Part shown: piece after piece, positions 11,425 through 22,332 of the stretch
How the letters are laid out: every line of letters starts with the position of its first letter
Position numbering within the stretch: the stretch's first letter is position 1
Source of the DNA: Cricetomys ansorgei
Lineage: Eukaryota > Chordata > Mammalia > Rodentia > Nesomyidae
Reading direction: 5' to 3'
Assembly: GCA_026225945.1 (NCBI GenBank)
Contig: JAMJFZ010000320.1
Span: 12,561,501-12,625,500 of the forward strand
DNA length: 64,000 bases
Translations under genes and position numbers: made by a program
Notes under the pieces: model-generated
What the model saw: the letters and a program-made list of their open reading frames with translations, nothing else
Told to the model about the DNA's origin: nothing
Database searches by the model: none

Positions 11425-11745
11425 ATGGGGCTGAGGAGAGGGCTTCGTTGGTAAAGTATTTGCTGTGCAGGCACGAGGACCTGAGATCAGATCCCCAGCA
11501 CCCACGTGAAAGCCAGGTGTGGGGGTGTGCATCTGAAACCCGAGTTGTTGGGGGCACAGAAACAGACAGATTCCTGGAACCCATTGGCCAGCCATACTAG
11601 GTGAAATGACAAGCTGTAGGGCCCTTGATCCAACCTGTCTGAAAAAAAATAAGGCAGAAAGCAATAGCGAAGGATACATGATGTCATCCTATGGCCTCTG
11701 CACACATGTGCACACATATACACAATGTGCTGTGTACATACATAT
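11425..11745 (+). repeat. composite tRNA/B1-like SINE
   Basis: A tRNA-like head ('ggcttcgttggtaaagtatt', 'gacctgagatcagatcccca') is followed by a B1-like body with 'agccaggtgtgggggtgtgc' and a 'cctgtctgaaaaa' block near 11635. A 'tatggcctctgcacacatg' block and a CA-rich tail end it. It is the same family as 6783-7075. The (CA)n at 11774 extends its tail. Confidence 0.75.
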
Positions 11746-11772
11746 CACATACATGTAATATGTTTGCACATA

Positions 11773-11773
<1 letters not shown>

Positions 11774-11830
<57 letters not shown>

Positions 11831-11837
11831 ACACACA
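11774..11837. repeat. (CA)n microsatellite
   Basis: This is an almost pure CA run of about 64 bp with one TACA interruption near the right end. It sits downstream of the composite SINE tail and probably grew from it. Confidence 0.95.
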
Positions 11838-13524
11838 ATGAACCGTAGCCATTCTTTCCTTCTAAAGTCTGGCTCATCTAGTATACTTGTTGGAAAGTCT
11901 TTAATGCTGGTAGAATACCCAGAGCTTTCTTTGTGCCATGCAGTGTACCGTCTCCTAAGCTAATCTCTTTCCTACTGGGGAATATGTATTATACGAACTG
12001 GTTTAGCTAGACTGAAAATCAATCACCAAGGCTACTGATGATGTTAAAAAAAATCAAAAGCAGTTAGCATACAAATGGAAGTGATTCCCTATAACTCTGT
12101 GTGGGACAAATTTCCCGTACCACACCAATAAATCAAGGCTGTTGAAGCTCGGTTATAAAGGAAGATAGATTGAACAATTTTCCCGTTACAAACAAGCTGT
12201 TTTGTACTATGTATCTATCAGCCAGTTATTCAGGTCTAATTTAAGGATGTGCAAGTAAACACAGCCAAATATATTTAAATACACCCGCATCGGAAGCAGC
12301 CAAGGAGTGCTCTGCATGAACACAACCGGATTATTTTTGTAATCTTGAAAGTGCCTTTTGCAAAACTGTAATTAGAAATTCTTTGCTATAAAAACATAAT
12401 CTGTAAGAACCCTTTGCTTCTATTTTTTCCTTTCTTCTCTGAGATTAAACTTTGCTTGTTTTTGTAATGGAAGATTTCCTGAATTCCTATTGGAATATAC
12501 TCCCTCCCTTGTACCAAATGACTTCCCTGCTGGGGTTTTGGAGATACAGATGGAGACAGGTAGATAATGATGTTTCAGGCTCTCATGGTCCCAGGAAGTT
12601 GGCTGACTGCCGAGCTTGGAGATTCGGTCAAGTGCTTAGCTAATTTGTGGCAGTACTTGGGAGCGTAAATCAATGCAGAGGATGTGCCTCTTAACTGGCC
12701 ATAGGTCTTCTCTTCTAACTTCTCAGAGTTGGACCAAGACTCTCAAGTGTTCAGGGAAGTTTGTGATTGGTGCTCTGGGCATGGGAATTTGTAGGCTATG
12801 GCTTCACACTGGTCCTGTTAAGAGCCCTGAGGGCACTAGAGACAGATGACCACTGGTGGCAGCTCTGAGCCTTGTTATTACTTGGAGGGCTCTAACTCTG
12901 ACCTCACACATGTGCTGACTCTCCAGCATTATGTTGTGACTGGATCTAGGGACAGAGAGTCAACTGCCTGGCTTTCATTCTTGGCTTTCTCATACACTGC
13001 TTGTCACTTTAGGCCAGTTTATCTCTGTTTTAAGGATGACCAAAGTTTACCTCCCTACTCTCAGAGCCTCTGACTGGGCCTGAGAATTAGCTTGACAAAA
13101 GCCGTGTTGACAAGGCAACAGATTCTCACTTGTACTTGGAAGCCTTCCTAGGAAAATGAAGACCCAAGGAGGTCCAGACACCCCTAAAGCTTGACCGAAA
13201 AACAGACTTTTCAGACATTGGCACCAACCATGTTCCTTTTGCTTGAGCTTGTTTGATTTTATTAACTTGTTTATCTCAACAAAAGTCCATGTTGATGCCT
13301 GTTATCACAACATAACTACTGATAGCATCCTTTTCACTCTTAGAAGTGTTTGATGGAGGGGGCAGATTGTACAGTCACTGTATTTAAACCAAAAGCTCAG
13401 ACTCATACAGCCACACTAGAACAACGCCCCAGTGAAGGCTCACAGGCTGCCCTGTACTTTCCCACTAGAGTGCTGTAAACATCCCAGTCTCTCTCTTTTT
13501 ATGGAACTAGCGATGGCTTAGGAC
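11838..13524. other. unassigned sequence with an A/T-rich block
   Basis: No repeat is recognised. About 12080-12410 is A/T-rich and free of recognisable repeats, with TAAT and TTTAAATA motifs. It reads like a conserved non-coding element, though I cannot test conservation. ORFs of 63-75 codons here look random. Confidence 0.4.
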
Positions 13525-13612
13525 CCATTCTGGACCCACATCTTCCATCAGATCTCTTCAGACTGTTATGACCAGAATAAGAGCTCCTAACTACTGGGCT
13601 ATCTCCGCAGCC
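13525..13612 (-). repeat. B3-like SINE fragment
   Basis: 'agagctcctaactactgggc' and 'atctccgcagcc' in plus-strand reading are the head of a B2/B3-superfamily SINE in reverse. The tail half is missing or too diverged. Confidence 0.6.
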
Positions 13613-13761
13613 ATGACTTAATGCATTTTTCAATGAAGAGATTAAAGTAAGTATTGGCAGAATGGGGACACCCACCTTAGATCTGTTTGGTCCCAACGCT
13701 CTCAGTTCACAGGGTGACAGCATTCTGCTCATGGTATACTGGATGTAACCCTCTGTCCTAA

Positions 13762-13910
13762 GCCAGGACTCCTGCTTTCCATTTTGCTATTCGCCCTTAA
13801 CCAGCCTGGTGATCACAAACAGGTCAATTGACCAAATGAACCTTTATTTCCTTATCTGACAAAAGAGGGGCTAGATTAATTGACTCTGGAGGTCTCTTGA
13901 GGCCTCAGTG
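13762..13910 (+). repeat. MIR-family SINE
   Basis: 'aacctttatttccttatctg' followed by a purine block and 'gaggtctcttgaggcctcag' matches the later half of a MIR-type SINE in sense orientation. The head is weak. Confidence 0.55.
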
Positions 13911-14636
13911 ATTTCTTTGATTGAAGGTATTTGGGCATGGATCAGGAGTCCAATTTTTCTTCAATATCTGAAGAAATCGTCTCTTTGGGGCACTATATTC
14001 TTTCACATATACTAGACACCGAGGCTGCCAACACAAATCAAGAATGAAAGAGTAGGGGGTGGTTTGTGGGGGTGTTGAAGGAGAAGAATTTCCTTCTGCT
14101 AGATATTTAGAAAATGGCAAATTTGCATCAAAAGTATATTATTAGTGGTAGAAAATAATGGTTAATGTCATTTCATGTTCCTTTCACAAGTCATGATAGA
14201 TAATGAACAATGATAACACTATGCATGATTGCTGATCCTTATGACATTCAAAACAGACTCGAAATTTCTATTCCACAGACAGGACTCAGTTAGGGCACTA
14301 TATTAAATTCAAACTTAGGGCTCAGATTTAAAATTCAAATGCAGATCCTTTTTGCATATCTATTTTGACACAGCATTACAAATCACTCACTGTAATATGA
14401 ATTAAAGATGGACTTTTTGCACAATGGGAGAAAACATGAAAAGAAATCCTATTTAAATTTTAATCCGTTTTTACCCTTTTCAGATTTCCCCCACCCCAAT
14501 ATATCTGCTAATTATCAAAAGCATTGCTATTTAAACAGTGATTTGTTCATTCACATTTTATTATTTTCCGCTGGTAGCAACTGCCAAGAATCGGCATTGA
14601 TGGATCGAACCATGTGAATTCATTATGATGTCCTTA
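13911..14636. other. unassigned unique sequence
   Basis: The sequence is A/T-rich without recognised repeats or coding signal. It includes runs such as 'aaatttaaat'-like blocks around 14440-14530. Confidence 0.45.
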
Positions 14637-14652
14637 AGTGAAAGAACTTTAA

Positions 14653-14866
14653 TGATTTATTTTACTGTTTATGTTTTTGTGTGTATGTGTCTATGCATAT
14701 ATGAGCACATACATGTAGGTAAGCCAGAAGAGGTAGCTGGATCCCCTGTAGTTGTAGTTATGGGTGGTTGTGAGCTGCCCCACATGCATTCTGGGAATTT
14801 AACTCTGGTCCTCTGCAAGGGCAGCGAGCACCCTTAACTACCAAGCAATATTCTCTCTAGCCTCTT
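14653..14866 (-). mobile_element. B3 SINE with perfect 16-bp target duplication
   Basis: A complete B3 SINE lies on the minus strand, with head 'ggctagagagaatattgctt' (minus-strand reading near 14862) and an A/T-rich tail near 14653. It is flanked by the identical 16-mer agtgaaagaactttaa at 14637-14652 and 14867-14882. This is a classic L1-machinery insertion with clean boundaries. The perfect duplication suggests it is among the younger insertions here. Confidence 0.9.
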
Positions 14867-14882
14867 AGTGAAAGAACTTTAA

Positions 14883-15300
14883 AAGTACTTTGTGCTGTGC
14901 ACATCTTAGTGTTTACCTGATGTGCATGGACGAGGGAGGGCTGATATCAGAGCGTAGCGAAGCAAGGGTGCTTCGAAGGCTATTACAACAGAGCCAGTGA
15001 AATGTGCAAAATAACAAATTAAATTGAGTGTTCAGGTGCACTGCTATTTTGTTGGGGAGTGGAATGAAAAACAGAACCCCAGGCTACTTCTACAAGAATT
15101 AATCAGATTTTAATTACTCCATGTGCAACCTGTGCTCTGTAGCACATCTGTGCAATAATCACTGGGCACCTCCATTCAAATAGCTGAAAAGTTCCATTTT
15201 CCATACTGTCATATGGTTTTCTGATAATTATTTTTGGACCTTCTAATTTTTCTTTGTAATCTTATTTCTTCTGTAATATCAATAATTTACCTTGGTTTTT
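14883..15300. other. unassigned A/T-rich sequence
   Basis: No repeat family is recognised. The part around 15090-15250 is A/T-rich with homeobox-like TTAATCAG/TTTAATTA motifs and may be conserved non-coding DNA. Confidence 0.4.
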
Positions 15301-15375
15301 CTTTTTCTTTTCTTTTCTTTTTCTTCTTCCTTTTCCTTCCTTCCTTCCTTTTCCCTTCTTTCCTTCTTTCTTCCT
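15301..15375. repeat. pyrimidine-rich simple repeat
   Basis: TTTTC and TTCC units follow one another on the plus strand, giving a purine/pyrimidine-asymmetric tract directly left of a candidate LTR. Confidence 0.9.
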
Positions 15376-15850
15376 TGTAGCAGCAGTAAGCTACAGTCTT
15401 TTACCCTCAATTTAGGGCTAGAGAAAGGAAAGATAGAAAGAAACCTTCACCTCTTTTGCTAGGGGCCTTGATATAGAATGAGAGAAAGGCAGAAATCTTC
15501 ACAGCTTGAAGAGGACTAGCTGACAGTGAGCCAGACTAGAGTCTCAGCTCACAGTCTGTAAATTCAATCCCTCCAACCTTTGTTCTTTTAAGAATCAACA
15601 CACTAAGGACAACAACCCAACCAAGGAACCACCAACCAATGCCCACCCAGACTCTTGGGCTTCAGACTTTTTATACCCTAAGCCAAAAGTTCCCATAAAC
15701 CTATGCAGCACACAATCCCCAAAACAAGCTACAGGTGCCAGAACGACTGCACCTAACCAAATCATAGCCACCTGCAGCAAGGATTCCAAATCCAACTCGT
15801 AAACAACTCCACCACAGCTGGGGTGGGAACACAAACCTAATCCAAATGCC
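15376..15850 (-). mobile_element. candidate LTR with TATA box
   Basis: On the minus strand this has a TATAAAAAG sequence (about 15668-15676), a plausible downstream transcribed part and a CTACA end next to the pyrimidine tract. The left plus-strand boundary starts with TG (15376). An 85-codon ORF on the minus strand (15595-15852) is hydrophobic but resembles no known protein. No family was recognised, so the LTR call rests on architecture only. Confidence 0.3.
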
Positions 15851-15910
15851 ATTTTGCATTTTTAAAGAAACCAAAATAACAGAAACTTCTTCCAAGTGTT
15901 CCACTACCCT

Positions 15911-15990
15911 CCCCCCTTCCTTCCTTCCTTCCTTCCTTCCTTCCTTCCTTCCTTCCTTCCTTCCTTCCTTCCTTCTTTCCTTTCTTTCCT
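15911..15990. repeat. (TTCC)n microsatellite
   Basis: This is a TTCC tetranucleotide run with some TTTC variants, joining directly into the poly(T) end of a reversed B1. It probably arose from the B1 tail. Confidence 0.95.
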
Positions 15991-16137
15991 TTTTTTTTTT
16001 TTGAGACAGGGTTTCTCTGTGTACTCCTGGATTTTCTGGAACGTTCTCTGTAGACCAGGCTGGCCTTGAACTCAGGGATCCACTTGCTTCTGCCTCTCAA
16101 GTGCTGGGACTAAAGGCATGTGCCACCACAGTCAGGT
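15991..16137 (-). mobile_element. B1 SINE
   Basis: A full B1 (7SL-derived) lies in reverse orientation: poly(T), then 'gagacagggtttctctgtgt', 'agaccaggctggccttgaac', 'ctgcctctcaagtgctggga' and 'ggcatgtgccaccacagtca'. Divergence is moderate. Confidence 0.95.
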
Positions 16138-16184
16138 GGATTCTTGTTTTAAATATTAATTAAATGTATTATTTGACAGGTTCA

Positions 16185-16645
16185 TGTGTGTGTGAGATCC
16201 TGATTCATGACACCCTCTCTGTCTCCTGTTTCCCTTCACCCCTGATACTGCCTTTCCTCCCTTGAAGTATCCTTCTTACATTCATGTCTTAGTTTTGGGA
16301 CACACTGCATTCAGCTACTGTATTAAGTGCATTGCATTTAATATAGAGAGGTCTGTGTGCCTATGGTTTTCACCAGTGGGTACATAACTAAAGAGAACGT
16401 TTTTCCTTTCCCCAGAATCCATCAGTAGCCCATCTTTCAGCAGGAATGGTATGAGCACATGGGCCTCTTCCCAATCTATGATTGACTGTTGAGAGGTCTG
16501 CTCTTGCAGGCCCATACCAAACAGCTGCTACAGCTATGAGATCGCCATTGCAATGGTCACATCATGTTCTGAAGATGGAATTTCACGCCCATTCCGTTTC
16601 ACATTGTTCCTGAGCCTTAGAGGGTGTCTAGGAATGTCCCGGTTA
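16185..16645. repeat. rodent L1-derived segment
   Basis: 'taatatagagaggtctgtgt' followed by 'gcctatggttttcaccagtg', 'ctatgagatcgccattgcaa' and 'ttgttcctgagccttagagg' matches a segment that recurs widely in rodent genomes as part of L1 elements. I could not settle which strand is the L1 sense strand. Confidence 0.6.
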
Positions 16646-17772
16646 GGGTTTGGGTTTTGCTTTATAAATAGAGGAGGGAAATGTGAAATTTTCTACAAGG
16701 AAAGATGATGCAGATCTCAGCTGCTCAGGCCCTGAAATTGTTTATCTAGTAGTGTGGGATTGAGTTCTATGAGTTCAAATATTCTCCCTGCTTTCATCAA
16801 CCTGGGAAGCTTCCTGAGGTTAAAGGCTCAGTTTGTCCCTGCAGAGATGCAGCCTGACATTTTGGCCTCATTAGCGTGCTACTATAACAAAGCAAGAGAG
16901 CCTCAAACCTCATCTCGCAAAACAACCAAACCCATGAAAAAGGGCAGGAAGAAAGAAATCTGAGGTGCTTTCAAATAAACTTTTGTTGTTGGACTTAAAA
17001 TTCTTTCTGAAAATGGCCAGAAGCTTCTCATCTCGATGTTGGCGCTTCAGAAGTCACACCCAGGAACACTTGCAAAGTTCCCGCACAAGGTCAGTAGAAA
17101 TAAAGAGAAGGAAATGTTTTGTGTCAGTCTCTGAGCTTCTTCAATTCCTGTGAGTCCTTGTTCAGCCTTCAGTGAAATCAGCTCTGGATTCATCCGTGAG
17201 ATATTGAGGGGAATGTGAACCTTTCAGAATCGATAATTTGTACAATTACATGAGCATATTTGGGAGTCATGGTAGTTCGGAGTCAAGCAAATCCCAGGAC
17301 CAGCCTCTCCAAAACTTTAACATTCAGTCAGAGGGCATGAAGACTCGTGTACTTTCCTTTGGTTTAGGGTGATTCTCACCTTCAAGAGAAAGACTGTTGA
17401 AAAAAGTTTTAATTTATGAATAATCAAGAAAATACAAAAGCAATGTAATTCCTTTAAAATCCAACTTTAAAAAGCTTAAACGAATTTTTGAAAGACATGA
17501 GTGCCATTGGTCCCAGATATAGGGTCCATTGTGCTTCTGAAACACCAAATCTATTCTCCTTTTTAGCATAGATCATGTGGGCAAACCCAGCAAGTCATCC
17601 TTTCTTCTGACAGCCCTGCTCACTAATCTCACTGTTTTGCCTCAAATCCAGGCTGCGGGGTCACGAAGAGAGGTTGACACCAGGAGTTTGTTTCAACATT
17701 ATCTTGGAGTTCAAATTATGATCATGTTAAAAGATTTTTAAATCTCCCTGTCCCACTCCTCAACCCTAACAT
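16646..17772. other. unassigned unique sequence
   Basis: No repeat or gene is recognised. A TATAAATA lies at 16663-16670 but no other promoter features accompany it. Confidence 0.45.
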
Positions 17773-18000
17773 GGGTATCTTAGCTCACTCACGTTGCTAT
17801 AACAAAATACTTGATGCTGGATGACTTATAAGTAGTAAAATCCACTTTGTATTGTTTTGGAGACTGAGAAGTCACTGCTTCCATGATTGTATATCTTTAC
17901 GTAGTAGAGGTACAAAATGGCAGAGGGTGCAAGCCATTTCCTTCTAGTTCTTTCGATAGGCACTTGTTGATCCATATGAGGAAGGCTCTAAATCAAACAG
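17773..18000 (-). repeat. MLT1/MST-like MaLR LTR fragment
   Basis: 'atcttagctcactcacgttg' and 'ctataacaaaatacttgatg' resemble the reversed 3' end of MaLR LTRs. The downstream match fades after about 120 bp. Confidence 0.55.
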
Positions 18001-18901
18001 AAGAGTGGAGGTTATGACAGTACTGAATATATAAGATGAGAAATACTGAAAGTGGGTACTAAATATGTCCGTCCTTCAGTCCCAGGGTAGTTTATTTACA
18101 ATGGCGGTCCATGAACTTAATGGATCTGTTCAACAAAGGAAGATCTTGGAAGAACATGTTCATTGCTCAAATATTTCCTCACTGTCTCTCACACTCCAAG
18201 CACTGTGCCTCGTGTCGGGGGTACTGCGGTGAGAGAAAGTCAAGTGCAGAGCTCAAAATCTAGTGAGATATGCATTATACATATTAATATTAATATATAC
18301 GGTATAACTAGACATACAGGCAAATTTAAATGGAGATACATGGAAGAGGTGGACGAGGGCTCCTTGAAGACAGTGACGGCGAGGTTTAAAGATTCTGGGA
18401 TGTGGAAGTCTCCTCCTATATGTCCATTAGGCTGGAGCTTCTTGTGCTTACAACCTGTGGGATCCTTTCTTGCATTTTATTTTGACAGTGGATAATGCAA
18501 TTTATTTTGTATTCTGCCCAGAATAATAGTTTCAGGTCATAAGAGTTTTGTGAACCTTCATATTGCTTAAATATTTTAGAATGTTCTTTTAAGGTTGAAG
18601 GCCTCATGATACACAAGTGGAATAGGTTGGGAAAAAAAATCACAGAAATAAAATGATGGTGGAGTAAGTGTTCTGATTGAATGGAGGGATATCCTCCATT
18701 GGTGCTTTTGCATCAACAGGCAGGGAGTGCAGAGGTCAGAGCCGGGCTTTCGCCAGACAGTCTTCTTTGCGTTGACTAGTCCACGAGGTAGATAAGTTCT
18801 CAAGGGCTTGAGGAATGCCACTTGTCCTGGCAGTGGAGGCGACAAAAGTTCATTGCGTGAATGTCTGTACCTGTCAACAATAACATATAAACAGGTAACA
18901 C
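18001..18901. other. unassigned unique sequence
   Basis: No repeat is recognised. A short alternating 'attaatattaatatata' run lies near 18285. A 110-codon ORF (18163-18495) has no recognisable domain. Confidence 0.4.
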
Positions 18902-19105
18902 GGGCTGGCGGGATGGCTCAGTGGGTACAGGCACCTGTCAACCAAACCTGAGGCCCAGAGCTCAAGTTCTGGGACCCAGATAGAGGAGGAAGAGAAACAA
19001 CTCCTGCAAGATGTCCATGTACATCTATGTGAGTGCCATGTACAAGCACACACACACAACACACACACACAACACACACACCCACACAATCTAAAAAAAT
19101 AACAG
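18902..19105 (+). mobile_element. B3/B2-superfamily SINE with CA tail
   Basis: A tRNA-like head ('ggctggcgggatggctcagt', 'gggtacaggcacctgtcaac') is followed by 'cccagagctcaagttctggg' and 'ctcctgcaagatgtcc'. A CA-rich tail occupies 19045-19085. Confidence 0.85.
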
Positions 19106-20060
19106 ATACTAAGACTATGAGAATATTTTTTTAATTGATCGAATCAGTGAAAATGGGCACACAAAGTGCATTCAACTCTTAGAATTTGTTAGTCCTCTTG
19201 AAAAATTCTAGCTTGCTAGTTTTTAAGTTTTTTCCTTCTTTTCTGTTGTTCACATTCTTTCCTCCTCTGGGAGCTGAATTTCATGTATGAGAGGCTTCTC
19301 GATATCCCACACAGCTAACTGAGTCTCTCTTATACCCTTCCACCTTCGTCCTCCACGTTATCTGACTGCCTTTGCTTTCTCTTCAGTTTCATTGACCTTT
19401 TCTCCTACCAGCTCCACTTTCCCCTCAAGACTATTTAGACAATGTAGTGAAATTTTCACTTTGAGATTTCAAACACTACACTTCCATAATTTCTGCATTC
19501 TTTATTATAGTTTAAATTTCCCTGTCAGTCTTTACCTTCTGGGTATAACCATGCATCCCTCGAAATTCTGGAACATATTTATGGAATTTGCCTTAAAGTT
19601 CTTGACTGCTAACATCTGGGACACCTTGGGTTCTATTTCTATTAGATGCATTTTTTTCCTTTATTTATAGGCAACATTTTGCTGCTTGACCGTATGTTTC
19701 ATTTTACACCCATGATGATTATGCTTTTCAGAGAGTTTTGGTTGTAGTGCCAGCCAATACGTGTGGAATTCTGTTTTGGCTGGAAGTTAGATTAGTGACA
19801 AAACCTTCTGGTCTTACCAGGATTAGTTTCTTTCTTTTTTTTCGGGGGGGGGGGTAGGTTAAATCTTGCAGCTTTGAACTCAGTCCTAAGGTCTCAGTTT
19901 ATCCTATAGTCTGATGCTTACTCCTAATGCATGACTTTACTAGGGTTTGGATTGAGTAGCCAAGGTACTCAACAAATTATTTAATTCTGGCTGTACCAGT
20001 CTATGATCTATGCTCTTTCAAAATCCCCATCACACTATCTCTATATGAAAAATAGCTCAG
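19106..20060. other. unassigned unique sequence
   Basis: No repeat is recognised. A poly(G) run of about ten bases lies near 19845. The ORF at 19392-19670 is rich in Phe and Leu from A/T-rich DNA and looks non-coding. Confidence 0.45.
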
Positions 20061-20282
20061 GGGTCTGGAGAGGTGTCTCAGCAATTAAGAGTACTTTCTG
20101 CTCTTACAGAGGACCTAGATTTGGTACCCAACACCCACAGGGTGGCTCACAACCATCTGTGACTCCAGTTCTTGTGACCTAGCATCCTCTCCTGATCTCT
20201 ACAGGTACTGTACACATATTGCCTGCATAAATACATGCAGACAAACACTCATACATATAAAAAATAGATATATCTTTTAAAA
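20061..20282 (+). mobile_element. B3 SINE
   Basis: All B3 blocks are present: 'ggtctggagaggtgtctcag', 'gagtactttctgctcttaca', 'cacagggtggctcacaacca' and an A/T-rich tail. Moderately diverged and complete. Confidence 0.9.
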
Positions 20283-20881
20283 CAACAATGACAACCCAGC
20301 CCCTGAGTGGACAATCTTTTCTTGGTCTAATGAACTTATACAACCTAGATCTTGATCAGGAGGTCACAATTAATCTAAAAAATTTCTGAACCTCATTTAT
20401 CTGGGCAGTTCCAATTCCTTCCTCCAGCCACCTTAGCTACTTGGAACTCCAGCCATCGCTGGAGTGAGAACTCCCTGTGTTCATGTGACAATACATGTAT
20501 GCTCTTAGGACCAAATTCAGTCTGTTAGGCTTGTGTGCTCGGAACATTTACACGATGAGCCAATTCCACGGCCTAAAGTTGGCGTTCTTGACCTTTAAAA
20601 GATTTCTGAATCCTGCTCATGCTGCAGAAGATCCCTCAAATCCAGATGCAGAACCCTCTCTGGTTACACTTGAAGTGAGCACTCAGAGCCCTTTTAGGTA
20701 TTTTGGGGGTATGAGGCAGCTCACTTCCTTTCAAAGAATAAAGCTCTGCGCTGACTGCCATTTGATGTCTTAAGCAGTTGCTATTTCTACTCTGTCTGAT
20801 TTTAGAGTTGACTTTAGCAGCTGGCAAATCTGGAACCAATTATTCTATAATGGCTGGAACCAGAAGTCTGTCTATCTAGGT
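20283..20881. other. unassigned sequence, possibly an old LTR
   Basis: An AATAAAGCTCT sequence near 20738 looks like an LTR polyadenylation region, but no family or terminal TG/CA pair was recognised. The 92-codon ORF at 20495-20773 has no known domain. Confidence 0.3.
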
Positions 20882-21071
20882 CAGCAGTTCTCAACTTGTG
20901 GGTCGTGACCCGCTTTGGGAGTTGAGTGACCCATTTACAGGGTTTACCTAAGACCATCCACATATCAAATATTTACATTATGACTTATATTACATCATGT
21001 TTTCACTACATCACCACGACATGAGGAACTCTATTAAAGGGTCACAGCATTAAGAAGGTTGAGAACCACTG
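20882..21071 (-). mobile_element. URR1-type hAT-Charlie element
   Basis: The terminal inverted repeats pair 'cagcagttctcaacttgtgg' at the left with the reverse complement of 'aaggttgagaaccactg' at the right. The body has 'gggtcgtgaccc' and 'gaggaactctattaaagggt', as in rodent URR1. It is non-autonomous and encodes nothing. The expected 8-bp target duplication is no longer clear. Confidence 0.85.
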
Positions 21072-21375
21072 ATAGAGATTGCTTTGCTGTACATTGTTTA
21101 CAAACTATGCATTTCTGATGGTTTTTGTACACTGAGACTTCATCTGTACTAGAAAGTGGATGTGATCTCACAGACAAATCTCCGAACAATGGAAGATGCT
21201 GGTTACTATAAAATGAGGCTGTCTAATCTAAGAACAACAAGAAGACCTTCAAAAGGCATTTCTTTCCAAGCACTTTCAAGCATAGTAGATAAATTAGCTA
21301 ACACATCTAAAATTTCAAATTAAACTCCACAAATTTAAATGATGGCTTCTTATGTATAGGAATGCCTTTGTGAGT
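21072..21375. other. unassigned unique sequence
   Basis: A short A/T-rich stretch without recognised repeats, ending at the CA/CAGA tract. Confidence 0.4.
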
Positions 21376-21385
21376 TCACATAACA

Positions 21386-21454
21386 CATACACACACAGAA
21401 ATACACACACACACAGACACACAAACACAGAAGACACACACACACAGACACAGA

Positions 21455-21501
<47 letters not shown>

Positions 21502-21502
21502 T
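21386..21502. repeat. CA/CAGA tract ending in (TA)n
   Basis: CA repeats with CAGA and GAA interruptions run to about 21485, then turn into a short TA run and a poly(T). It lies immediately left of a B4. Confidence 0.95.
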
Positions 21503-21517
21503 TTTTTTCCAAAAATA

Positions 21518-21742
21518 GGGGTTGGGATGTAACTCAGTTGGTAGAATAGTTGCCTAGCATTCACAAAGCCCTAGGCATAATATTCAGCACTGAATAAAAT
21601 GCTGGGTGATGCATGCCTTTGATCACAACACTTGGGACACAGAGGCAAGAGGATCAGAAGCTAAAGGTGACCATCTAATGCATGAATTTGAGGCTAGTCT
21701 GTGCTACAGGAGACCCTATCTCAAAACTGAAACAAACACAAA
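21518..21742 (+). mobile_element. B4-type SINE (ID-like head, B1-like body)
   Basis: An ID-like head ('ggggttgggatgtaactcag', 'ttggtagaatagttgcctag') is joined to a B1-like body ('tgctgggtgatgcatgcctt', 'ggctagtctgtgctacagga', 'gaccctatctcaaaa'). This two-part structure defines B4/RSINE1 elements. Confidence 0.85.
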
Positions 21743-21794
21743 ATATTGAAAAAATGCTGAATAGTAAAAGGCAATCTTTCTCTTTTTCCATCTT

Positions 21795-21873
21795 ATAGTT
21801 CAGGCTGACCTCAAACTTGTAATATGTCTGCTTCAGCTTCACAAGTGCAGTTATATACATTCTATGCCTGACT
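21795..21873 (-). repeat. B1-like fragment
   Basis: 'aggctgacctcaaacttgta' followed by 'gcttcagcttcacaagtgca' is a diverged piece of a reversed B1 or of the B1 half of a B4. Confidence 0.55.
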
Positions 21874-21879
21874 TGCTCA

Positions 21880-22001
21880 GTCTATCTATCATCTATCTAT
21901 CTATCTATCATCTATCTATCTATCATCTATCTATCATCTATCTATCATCTATCTGTCATCTATCTATCATCTATCTATCTATCATCTATCATCTATCTAT
22001 C

Positions 22002-22044
<43 letters not shown>

Positions 22045-22127
22045 ATCTATCTATCTATCATCTATCTATCTATCATCTATCATCTGTCATCTATCATCTG
22101 TCTACTTCTACTTATCTACCTACCTAA
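21880..22127. repeat. (CTAT)n / CATCTAT array
   Basis: CTAT tetramers are interrupted at irregular spacing by CATC, giving CATCTATCTATC-type higher-order units of about 8-16 bp, and a pure CTAT stretch at about 22007-22045. It is the complement of the GATA motif that dominates the left window edge. Confidence 0.95.
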
Positions 22128-22221
22128 CCCCTTCTACTTGCCTGCCACTACTCCTCTTTCCTTGTAGCTAGCTCTTTTTAAAGCTATTATTATATAGAAA
22201 GTATCCTGCATATTATATTAA

Positions 22222-22332
22222 ATTATATCTAATTTTCACAAAACCCTATAAGGTTAAGTCACTTTCCTAACATTACCTAGCAATAAACTTGGCTAAGTGA
22301 AGAAGCAAATCTAGATAGCTTGGTTCTGTGGC
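22222..22332 (-). repeat. MIR SINE, internally deleted
   Basis: 'ttcacaaaaccctataaggt' runs directly into 'taagtcactttcctaacatt' and then 'gaagcaaatctagatagctt'. This is a reversed MIR whose core lacks the usual 'cccattttacagatgaggaa' block. Confidence 0.65.

Noticed and set aside
11190..11600. 136-codon ORF as a gene
   Set aside because: It runs through a reversed MIR and into a composite SINE, so its frame reflects repeat sequence.
15595..15852. 85-codon hydrophobic minus-strand ORF as a membrane protein
   Set aside because: It lies within a candidate LTR, starts without clear context and has no recognised family.
16663..16670. TATAAATA as a promoter
   Set aside because: It stands alone at the end of an L1-derived segment, without a start site, CpG content or an open frame nearby.
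18902..19000. tRNA gene
   Set aside because: The A- and B-box-like sequences belong to the head of a B3-type SINE and the rest of a tRNA cloverleaf is absent.
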